Below, in pieces: positions 56,119 to 64,000 of a DNA stretch of 64,000 nt (its first letter is position 1; each line of letters opens with the position of its first letter). The translations under genes and the position numbers were made by a program. Location of the stretch: the NCBI GenBank assembly GCA_032718475.1, contig JAUCBJ010006595.1, positions 38,927 through 102,926 on the forward strand. Reading direction: 5' to 3'. This DNA is from Nemertoderma westbladi. Its lineage: Eukaryota > Xenacoelomorpha > Nemertodermatida > Nemertodermatidae. A model generated the notes under the pieces. The model was not told the DNA's origin, did not search any database, and worked only from the letters and a program-made list of their open reading frames with translations.

Positions 56119-56735
56119 AGGACAATTCGGTCCCGGACAATTCGGTCCCAAAACACTAAATAAATGGGACCGAATTGTCCGGGACCGAATTGTCCGGGAC
56201 CGAATTGTCCTAGGACCGAATTGTCCGGGACCGAATTGTCCTAGGACCGAATTGTCCGGGACCGAATTGTCCTAGGACCGAATTGTCCGGGACCGAATTG
56301 TCCGGTTCCTGATAGCAACTTTTAGTGCATTTTTTATATTGGTGAATGTTCTAGAACATTAGTAGAGATATTAGTTATGGTAGCTAGTCTTATTTACTAG
56401 CTAGAATATTTTGAAATTTTAAAAATACTGTACTTTTTTTTATTTTTGTTATTGGTAGTGATCGAGAACATTATTATATATTATTTATTAAGGTGTAGCT
56501 AGTGTTTTTTTTTACTAGCTAGCATTTCCTTGAAATTATAAAAACACTTGTGAAAACATTGATATTTCAGAATTAGGCCTAAACTGTTGCTGATTATATT
56601 AATTACCAAAAATATTGATGATATTATAACAGTCCCTGAATGAGATCCAGCTATTACTGTATCTAGGATAATTAATAAAATAAAATTAATAGGACCGAAT
56701 TGTCCGGGACCGAATTGTCCGGACCGAATTGTCCT
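56119..56735. mobile_element. Inverted-repeat element with subterminal tandem repeats of a 15-bp word
   Basis: The left end is AGGACAATTCGGTCC and the right end is its exact reverse complement. Inside, the 15-bp word GGGACCGAATTGTCC and a TAGGACC variant are repeated about eight times (56165-56310) and three times near the right end (56692-56734), in inverted orientation to the two left-end copies. The element is flanked by the 13-bp direct repeat TCCAGTGAATTTG (56101-56113 and 56739-56751), offset from the ends by 3-5 bp. No ORF is seen. The class is unknown. Confidence 0.72.
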
Positions 56736-56886
56736 GCTTCCAGTGAATTTGTGTTTTATAAGTAAGATATTATAGGCGACACAATTTCTCATAAATATAA
56801 GTTATCTGCGATCGATGCGATTAATAATATTGAAATACTATTAAATTAATTTACCATGCTAATGCCGGTTAATGTTAATGTTTACC

Positions 56887-57826
56887 ATGCAAATGGCCCT
56901 GCTCGTTTAATATCGTTCAAATACTAAAAATACTATCGTTCAAATACTAAATATACAGTCAGATACTAATATTGGTGAGTGCAATCGAAGTAAATAAAAT
57001 ACTAAAAGGAGTTAGCACTAAATAGGGTTATTGTTTGAGAGTCGGGTGCACCAAAAAACTATCAGTGGACTAATTGTATTTGATTACGTAGAGGGAAATC
57101 TACAAAACTTATTGTTGAATTTATTATACACCAAAATAAATATTAGGTAGATAAGGGTTATGAGCGCGCTAAGGTTTCTGGCTGAAAAATCGGAATAACC
57201 TATGTAATAATGTATGAGACCTACACGGTTTTTGAAGCTTTTTGGTGCTTACTATTTCTCTTAGTAATTTCAATAGTTATACTCACCAATAATAATTTTA
57301 CATACGTAAGTATTTTAGCCAGATTTCAAACTTACTTAAATTCAACTTATGATACTATCGTTCTCCGACAACCTAATTCATACATTTATATTTGATATAG
57401 TTTATTTATATTGTCCTTCTGTGGACCACCTCATGCCTAGGTTATTCCGATTTTTCAGCCAGAAACCTTAGCGCGCTCATATCCATTATCTACCTAATAT
57501 TTATTTTGGTGCATAATAAATTCAACAATAAGTTTTGTAGATTTCCCTCTAAGTAATCAAATACAATTAGTCCACTGATAGTTTTTTGGTGCACCCGACT
57601 CTCAAACAATAACCCTATTTAGTGCTAACTCCTTTTAGTATTTTATTTATTTCGATTGCACTCACCAATATTAGTATCTGACTGTATATTTAATATTTGA
57701 ACGATAGTACAGTATTTGTAGTGTTTGAACGATATGCATGTTTGTAACTACTCCATACCCATTTTCAACCCGCACAAGGTGACGCGCTTTCTCATTTTTT
57801 CCGCTTCTGAGCAGGGCCATTTGCAT
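56887..57826. mobile_element. Foldback element with arms of over 300 bp
   Basis: The left arm 56887-57202 and right arm 57438-57826 are inverted copies, from ATGCAAATGGCCCTGCTC outermost to GGAATAACCTA innermost, with about 235 bp of spacer. The right arm carries an extra about 90 bp near its outer end. Shared blocks include TTGTTTGAGAGTCGGGTGC, GGCTGAAAAATCGG and GGTTTCTGG. A short hydrophobic ORF in the spacer (57210-57395) has no support. Confidence 0.85.
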
Positions 57827-58192
57827 TGCATCATTAATTACAGTCTCCAATTTATTTATTTAATAATTTATCCGATAGCAGAGTAAAACAGTCCTACAAT
57901 CTCTCTTGAGTTGTTCGCAGATTCAAATTATTCAATACGTGAAAGCTATCTTTATAAAAGCCTATTTATTACCTTTCCACTAACTAAGAAAGAGTTAAAT
58001 ACGATTGAATATGACAAAATAGGCCTATATTTATGTGTTTGCTCACTGAATTAATTTCTGAATAAAATAATATGCATCATATAAAGAGACAAGCAATGTA
58101 ATTTCCAAAAGCAATGTTTTCGAGTTAGCACTTTATAAATCCTGCTGTCGCGAAATCCGTATTTTCGTTTTTCCAGGTCTGTCTTTTACCTG
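57827..58192. other. AT-rich spacer, nothing recognised
   Basis: I see no coding frame, RNA or repeat apart from one TAGGCCTA at about 58021. Confidence 0.35.
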
Positions 58193-58310
58193 AGACGCTA
58201 GCTGAATGGTTAGAGCGTCAGACTTCCAACCCGGAGGTCACCAGTTCGATCCCACCTGGACGTCATTGCCGACTTTGCAAAAGCTGTGCCCAACAAAAAG
58301 TTATAATAAT
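58193..58310 (+). mobile_element. tRNA-derived SINE, copy 1
   Basis: The tRNA-like head has an A box (TAGCTGAATGG, 58199-58209) and a B box (AGTTCGATCCC, 58243-58253). The anticodon-loop position reads CTTCCAA. The body CGTCATTGCCGA and TGCAAAAGCTGTGCCCAAC is repeated at 59424-59520. Acceptor and T-stem pairing is poor, so this is a SINE head and not a tRNA gene. Confidence 0.75.
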
Positions 58311-58359
58311 ATGAAACCACTCATTTACCCATAACACCAATAATACATTATATAATTTT

Positions 58360-58560
58360 TATTTTTGCTGTCAATCTTTAGCTACAAGCGTTTGAAAAAG
58401 GTGTCTCCCGTGATATTTCGCCAGTTACACTGCAGTTATTCTTGAACCTTAAATTGAAGAACCTTGGCGTGATTCGTTGGTACCAATAGAAAGCTGACCC
58501 TACAAGGATTCCAGAAATGTAAAAACATTTAAATTTGGTTGGGAAATATCATTTCTTGGC
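58360..58560 (-). repeat. Dispersed repeat, copy 2 (inverse of 48860-49060)
   Basis: It shares AGCTACAAGCG, TTTGAAAAAGGTGTCTCC, GCAGTTATTCTTGAA, GAAAGCTGACC and TTTGGTTGGGAAA with the reverse complement of the first copy. It lies 50 bp after the SINE. Confidence 0.7.
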
Positions 58561-59423
58561 TTGTCTTCCTGAGAATGCCTTCCTTCGTGACTCGTGAGGC
58601 GAACACCACAGGTCAGCTGACTGCCGGCATGTCACTGATTGCATGTAACCGTCTAGGTCCAGTTGCTGTTTAGGTTTTTTTTACATAATTTGGTCCTTGC
58701 ATACCTACCGGTAAAGGTTTTTTACTTAACTTGCTTGACAATTAATTAAAAAATAAAATTATTAATTAATAATTATTCTTAATAGAAATCCAAATAGCTT
58801 TTATACGGAATTGGCCTGCATATTTGCCACCCTATGTTTTCGTAATAGCCCGTTAATGCCCACACAATATATTAATTATTACAGTATTAATAAATCGTAG
58901 TATCGAATACATATATTATATTTGCTTGTTTGCTTATTTGCTTATATACTTATTTGCTTCATATTATATTTTTGTTAGTGGTAGCTAAGTTGCATTTTTT
59001 ATTATGTGGGATGATCCACAAACGCACAAAGTCAGCTAGCCTCACGTCCTACAGTTTATACAATTGTTTAGTTTAGGCCTACTTACTAGGCCTACAGCTG
59101 ACTGACATAGTTTTTTTGTAATAGTCTTGGTTAGGATTCTTCCCCCGTGCTCTTTCCAGCCAGCTTGCTGGCTTTCTAGTTTTAACAATTGATTAGCTAC
59201 CGGTACCGTAAAGAACTGCTATTGTACTCTTTTCATCACATTGTTTGTTCTATTTGGAGCAGATCCCACAGATCCCATCGAAATTGATTAATTTAATGTT
59301 TTTTTTTTAAATAGAAAAATTACGAATTTCCCGATTCATAAAAAGTAACCTAGTATTTATTAGTAACCTAGTTTATTAGACATGCTGTTATAAATAGGCC
59401 CACGACATTTCGTAATAATGTTA
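58561..59423. other. Spacer, nothing recognised
   Basis: Mostly AT-rich. It holds a short GCTTATTTGCTTATATACTT repeat near 58924-58960 and two TAGGCCTA sites at about 59075-59095. No gene is seen. Confidence 0.35.
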
Positions 59424-59520
59424 AGGAGCGTCAGACTTCCAACCCGGAGGTCACAAGTTCGATCCCACCGATACGTCATTGCCGAGTTTGCAAAAGCTGT
59501 GCCCAACAAAAGTTATAATA
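59424..59520 (+). mobile_element. tRNA-derived SINE, copy 2 (5'-truncated)
   Basis: It starts inside the tRNA-like head (GAGCGTCAGACTTCC) and so lacks the A box. The B box (AAGTTCGATCCC) and the body are present and match copy 1 with a few substitutions. Confidence 0.72.
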
Positions 59521-59999
59521 AATAATTATTTATTGTGTAGGACAGTGAGAGGTGGTGCAGTTCCCCCCGCTTTAAGTCATTAACTGAAAAGTTACAAATT
59601 CTAAGGAGCTCTCGCACTGTATTATTAATATATAAATTAAATTTAAACTATTTTCAGTGTCCTGTACTACAGTAGGTAGATTATTAAATACAACTAAGAA
59701 AAAATAATACCGGTAAATGGGATTAAATAACATTTTGAATTCTAAAATAGTTATAATTATGAGGGGTTGTGGTCACAAAAATAGTGCATTAATTTTTTAA
59801 TGTATTTTTTTCAGGTTTTGAGAGAAAAAAACAGGTTAGGCCTATATATAATCACAGTGTTTCTAACCCAAACAGTAAACTCTACCCTTTTATTTGCTTC
59901 AACTTTTCCATTTGCGCCCATTTTTCTATTAGTGACCACTTTCCCACCTCACTACTACAGAAAACAGTATTATTAAATTTAATGACCTAAATATATAGA
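59521..59999. other. Spacer downstream of the TMEM143-like gene
   Basis: AT-rich. The 3' UTR of the minus-strand gene should lie here. No other feature is recognised. Confidence 0.35.
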
Positions 60000-61337
60000 T
60001 TAGTTCTTAGCAACTTGTCTCTGATGAGAATACTCAACCGAACTGCCCTGCATATCGCTTATGAGACTAGCCTCCAACTTAGGTAGAACCTTAATAGCCG
60101 AGTCTATAGGTAAAGAAAACAACGTATTCTGATCATCATATTCGTCTATCAGACCCAATTCTTTAAGATGATCCACAGCCCTTGAACAATTGAACGTAAC
60201 AGTGACACCTGTTGTAGCAGCAATCCAATCTTCCACTCTCAACTCTAAGAGACTTCGAGACACATCGGCCTGTAGGTTGTCGATATGTTGTAGGAAATGC
60301 AGGACAATGTAAGTTAGTAGAATCTCCTTAAAGGCTTCATCATTCGCTGTATCCACAATTAGATTAAGAGCATCTTTATTGCTAGCTAGGTTGTTGTAGT
60401 AGAATAGTTTGCTCAGAGCCTTGACGTAGTTAAATCGTCTGTGTCTGTAGGAAGACCACGTAACTACGGAGATGAAAGCCCCTAACGAAGTCAGACCCAA
60501 TAGGAAGGATGGGAGAGCCACATTAGCTAAGTAACAGACCCCGAGAGATAATAATCCGATGGATGCAAGTGAAGAACTCGCGTAGATAACGTATTTATGA
60601 GATGTTCCTAAAGATAAGCGAGTGTTTGGGATTAAAGATTCGAGTTTATCCACGGAAATATCCTTAAATAGCTTGAATGCGAGACTGGAAGTCCCAGAGG
60701 GTCGGGCCGCTATCAGGACAGTTCGGTAGACGTCGGTTGGATTGGGTTTCCGAAACGGAATCACGGTGGTTTCGGGGGCTCGTTTCTCTACGCCTTGGGT
60801 CCACAGACGCAGCGTGTCGTACGCAGATACGTCAACGCACACTCGTATTCCTTCTGGGCTATCGCGTTCCTTTAGATTATCAGATAGTTGACGTCCTGAT
60901 AGTTCCCTAAAGTTCGCTTTCTCTAAAAGGTTACACAGGTTTTGTAGCAACCAGAATTCTCTCTCTTTTCTTTCCGCCGCCGTATATTTACTCCCGAGTA
61001 AAGAATCCGGGTTTAATGGAGTGAACATCTGTTTGAGTTGCTCGCGAACTCCGTAGAACTGATTACCTACGGTGCGCGAGAGGTTGAGTGAGAGTCGTTC
61101 GAACTGGAGTCTATCCGTTCCTGAAGGGACCAGTTTATTATCAGTAACCAGTTGGCGGAACAGCGACTTGGACGATAAGGGAATAGGTTGTATGTTACCT
61201 GGACCGCTGTGGGAACTTCTGACATACCGGTACAGCTTAGGATACCGGTAAGTATTGTTAAGGCTCCGCCGAGCGTGTAATGTTATCGGTAGTAGCGCGA
61301 ATGGACGAGTTTTGTGAATCGCAAGCGATAACAACAT
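60000..61337 (-). CDS. TMEM143: TMEM143-like mitochondrial membrane protein (DUF3754), 445 aa
   Basis: The N-terminal about 45 residues contain many Arg/Lys and no Asp/Glu, as in a mitochondrial targeting sequence. The middle carries DUF3754-type sequence (YRTVLIAARPSG, LKLFKDIS-like AFKLFKDISVDKLESLIP). Two hydrophobic segments follow at about residues 253-273 and 276-296, forming a hairpin in the membrane, and then a soluble C-terminal domain (FYYNNLASNKDALNLIVD, FKEILLTYIVLHFL). The 445 aa length is close to vertebrate TMEM143 (about 460). The molecular function of this family is not established. The ATG chosen is the first in frame. Vertebrate TMEM143 has several exons; here the frame is continuous, so this is an intron-less gene or retrocopy. 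No disabling changes are seen. Confidence 0.85.
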   Translation of the reverse strand: MLLSLAIHKTRPFALLPITLHARRSLNNTYRYPKLYRYVRSSHSGPGNIQPIPLSSKSLFRQLVTDNKLVPSGTDRLQFERLSLNLSRTVGNQFYGVREQLKQMFTPLNPDSLLGSKYTAAERKEREFWLLQNLCNLLEKANFRELSGRQLSDNLKERDSPEGIRVCVDVSAYDTLRLWTQGVEKRAPETTVIPFRKPNPTDVYRTVLIAARPSGTSSLAFKLFKDISVDKLESLIPNTRLSLGTSHKYVIYASSSLASIGLLSLGVCYLANVALPSFLLGLTSLGAFISVVTWSSYRHRRFNYVKALSKLFYYNNLASNKDALNLIVDTANDEAFKEILLTYIVLHFLQHIDNLQADVSRSLLELRVEDWIAATTGVTVTFNCSRAVDHLKELGLIDEYDDQNTLFSLPIDSAIKVLPKLEASLISDMQGSSVEYSHQRQVAKN

Positions 61338-62481
61338 TGCGATGTTTTTACAGCATCAGGTCATCTCAAATTCTACAATCTACACAAAACAGCAAAATAA
61401 AGATACGACTACTCCATACTCTACTACCTGACTGGTGGGCTGGTAATGGGTAAGCACCTAACAGCCTAACCACTCGAACCAGCGAACAATTACAGAATTA
61501 CTGAATTAGCCTATTGCTGTATTGAATACAGAATATCTTCATGATCTTAGAGTACAGGAGTACCGGTACAGCCTGCTGGCCTGACAGAAGTAGTAGTCTG
61601 GTCACTCTGGTGGTAGTAGCACAGTACCCAGTCCAGTAGTAGTACCGGTAGTCTTCTAACTGTAGTACAGTTAGTTCAGTAATTAGGACTTGCAGACTTG
61701 TACCAGTCAGCCAGTGTACAGTAGACAAGTAGCGGTACAGCAGTAGCCAGGTAGACTGTCAGACTGTAGGTATAGCTGAATACTGTAGTACAGTAGTAGG
61801 TAGGGTAGGATCGATAGATAAATTTAATTTCAACTTACCAAAAATAGGTACGGGTATTCATAAACTGAAAATACTAAACTTAGTTCTAGCCTATTAGTTA
61901 GTTTAGCAGTGCCGGTGCCTGTACTAATCTTCTATCTTTCAAAAATCTTTCAGTTTCAACTTTACGACCGGTAGCTAAGCTACCGGTCTAAGCTAAGTCT
62001 AAGCTGCCTGTCTGAATGTTTATTGCTTTACTTTTATCAGAATAGCCCACATTATTAAATCCATTAATTTTATTGAATTGGCCACTAAAACAATTGCAAA
62101 ATAACTAAATTAAAACGTTTTTTTCCACTTTTAAATGTTTTTCACTAAATTTTCGTCATTATACTGTATATACAAAAAGTGGGTGAAAAATAGGATGAAA
62201 ATGAACATGCTGGTTCCTAAAATTTGGTATCGGAAAATAACGGAGGAGTAGTCATTTTATTTAAATTTTTAAAATCTCACGCAGGCCGCTACGGGGCGCA
62301 AAAACATTTTTTTGTTAATTTTTATGTACTTTTGATGATTCTCTTTTCGATGGTAGGCCTAGAGTATATCGTAGTCCAGGCATTATTCAACAACATTGGA
62401 GATGTTTGTTGATCTCACCCTTAAATAAAATATTTTTGGCCACCATCGTGCCAACAACAATTGGCAAGCCCAATTCAGCGT
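61338..62481. promoter_or_regulatory. Upstream region of the TMEM143-like gene
   Basis: From about 61440 to 61810 the sequence is dense in GTAC/CAG words (GAGTACAGGAGTACC, TGTAGTACAGTTAG, CGGTACAGCAG, TACTGTAGTACAGTAG) and has two TACCGGTA sites (61561, 61643), as upstream of the other host genes. A small inverted repeat (ACCGGTAGCTAAGCTACCGGT) straddles 61967-61987. The rest is AT-rich with no gene. The promoter call is by position. Confidence 0.4.
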
Positions 62482-62672
62482 GCATTAAGAATTATATGCC
62501 GGCTTATCAACAATGTTGCACCGCCACAACTCCCTATATCCCCCATGACTTTCGCGAGATTATCCGCATCTTCAAGGCCAGTGTCCTTTAGTCTGGTCGT
62601 CGAGGCGAAAGCAATGTCCTGCAAAGTGGGGGAGGCTTTGTTCAAGTGTCAAGCTTGGGGGAACCAATGAGA
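62482..62672 (-). mobile_element. Truncated LINE 3' end
   Basis: The reverse complement matches about 52850-53010 of the LINE (CTCATTGGTTCCCCCAAGC, GACACT, GGCCTT.AAGATGCGGAT, GGGAGTTGTGGCGGTGCAA), with an unrelated or diverged piece of about 45 bp in the middle. A severely 5'-truncated insertion. Confidence 0.78.
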
Positions 62673-63147
62673 AACCTCCAATATGTTATGTAGTGTATAT
62701 GGTTGGAGATGTGTGTGTGCATTTGTATTTGACACAGTGAACCCGGTGTAACAAATAATTTTCACTCCCCATGCAAAATCACCCCCCCCCTCCGTTAAAT
62801 TTCCCCAGTGTATTCTTACTCCCGGTGTACAAAAAACGTAAATTTCGTACCGTAATAAATATATAGATACACTATAGAACCCTTCGAGCAGCACATGTGT
62901 TACATGTAATAACTAGACACTGCATGGCCCTTCGCGCATGGGGTAAGAATGGCCTACACCTTGCGGGGTTCTCCGGCTTTAGATCCTAGAGCACCTTAAA
63001 TCCTGAACGAACTTAAATCTTGGGTGAATATAGACCTTTCCCATACGAACTTAGATCCTTCCCATACGAATTTAGATCCTTCCCATAGCAACTTAGATCC
63101 CACCTAGCATATATTGCTGTACCGTAGCTGTGTTAATGTGAAATGTC
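62673..63147. other. Spacer with a short decayed tandem repeat
   Basis: No gene is seen. At about 63030-63110 a unit of about 22 bp with CTTAGATCCTTCCCATACGAA recurs three to four times. A C-run lies near 62783. A LTR starts at the right end. Confidence 0.4.
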
Positions 63148-64000
63148 TGTAAAAGCCTTTGCTGAATTGCCCCGTTATTTTTATTATCTTTTACATTAAA
63201 ATACTCTGTAGTTGATTTAATAAGTGTAAGAGACCGTATTATTGCTGTATCGGTGTTTTTAGAGGATCTAAGACCTATTTCCTCCGTATGTGTACTGTGA
63301 AAGGCATATTTTATGATTCTATGGCAATTCGTGACGCAAAGGGGTGATAGCTACTCTTGAACAGTAGTTACTATGACTACGGTTAACAGCTGACATTCAT
63401 ACGTGTTGATTTCCTTTGTTCTACGGCGTCTCTCAGTTCAGTCAGCCAATTAGAGCGTTTTTGTGGCTCCTTGTACAGAAAATTTCCGAGAAATGACGCA
63501 ATGCCTATGTGCAGTGTTTACATTCAGTCTTGAGCCAAAGAAAGAACGGCTTGGAAGTTTTTTGTGCTTTACTGTTTTTTAGTCGTACACTAGTAGGTTT
63601 AATTATAAAGGGCATATATCCTTTAACTACGGACCTGCATGCCTATGTCTCATTGCTGACATACCGGTACTGACTTGTTGTTTTATACTGCTATTTGCTG
63701 TCAGTTCTTCATAATATGGTTGATGAATAATTATATTTGGAATAACGATAAATAACCCCGCAACCCAATATTCTTGATATACCTAAGGTAAGAGAGAGAG
63801 GTTACCAATAACGATTGTGACTTATGTTAAAGTGGTTTGAAGTGAATCTAATGTTATTTGATAGACCCTACATGAGTCAGCCTGTGTTCCTTTTTATATG
63901 TGACTAAAATCAGTGAAGATTGGCAGATTAGTGTGCAGTATTGTGCAGCATAGTGTATGAGTGAGTCTGTTAAAGAAGCAATTCCTAAAGAATGCGCCAT
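63148..64000 (+). repeat. LTR of the giant BEL/Pao family, cut by the window end
   Basis: It starts TGTAAAAGCC and follows 12990-13807 of copy A to the last base. Where compared in the last 300 bp the two differ by about 5%. The TATA-like TTATATGTGA and the TGCGCCAT block are present. The sequence before it is neither ORF-X nor a purine tract, so this is a 5' LTR or a solo LTR. It shows that the family continues to the right. Confidence 0.85.

Noticed and set aside
57210-57395. 61-residue hydrophobic ORF in the foldback spacer
   Set aside because: Short, AT-driven composition, no homology I recognise.
58193-58264. Functional tRNA-Gly (TCC) gene
   Set aside because: A and B boxes are present but acceptor and T-stem do not pair well, the body continues into a conserved tail, and a truncated copy lies at 59424. 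It is a SINE.

Overview
This is a eukaryotic, almost certainly metazoan, window. It holds AT-rich intergenic DNA, an M-Ras-type GTPase, a TMEM143-like mitochondrial membrane protein, a C2H2 zinc-finger protein, a decayed LINE, SINEs, MITE-like elements and BEL/Pao LTR retrotransposons. I cannot name the species. The repeat spectrum and the over-represented palindromic octamers TACCGGTA and TAGGCCTA suggest an invertebrate, but that is a guess.

Left part (1-39553): three related copies of a very large BEL/Pao element. Copy A (+, 1 to 14157, left end outside the window) has a gag-pol pseudogene (686-7016), a 1.6 kb intergenic region, an intact 1,417-codon ORF (8658-12911, called ORF-X here) and a 3' LTR (12990-14157). 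Copy C (-, 39553 down to 21306) has the same order: LTR, 2 kb leader, nearly complete gag-pol (36344-28279), intergenic region, intact 1,368-codon ORF-X (26644-22538), 3' LTR (22459-21306). Copy B (+, 14158-21305) is a decayed gag-pol with no ORF-X, wedged between the outer ends of the LTRs of A and C. As laid out, the full element is about 18 kb, far above the usual BEL/Pao size. Its downstream ORF occupies the env position but does not look like an envelope protein: it has CCHC-type zinc-binding clusters, a coiled-coil-like middle and a basic C-terminal tail, with no signal peptide or clear membrane anchor. I do not recognise the family. Between A and C its codons change almost only at synonymous sites, so it has been kept by selection. 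This is the best candidate for an undescribed system.

Right part (39554-64000): host sequence with three genes, each with an uninterrupted reading frame: a 12-finger C2H2 protein (41870-43243, +), M-Ras (53655-54263, +) and TMEM143-like (60000-61337, -). Between them lie a 65-80 bp minisatellite, a 0.8 kb hAT-type MITE with a perfect 8-bp target duplication, a 2.35 kb satellite of about 63-bp units with a 942-bp higher-order period, several inverted-repeat elements, a LINE with an inverted fragment of its own 3' end upstream, two tRNA-derived SINE copies, and at 63148 the start of another LTR of the giant element.

The retroelement genes would act together as follows. Gag with its zinc knuckles packages RNA, the DSG protease matures Gag-Pol, RT/RNase H copies the RNA and integrase inserts it. 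The role of ORF-X is unknown; a nucleic-acid-binding accessory or second structural protein is my inference.
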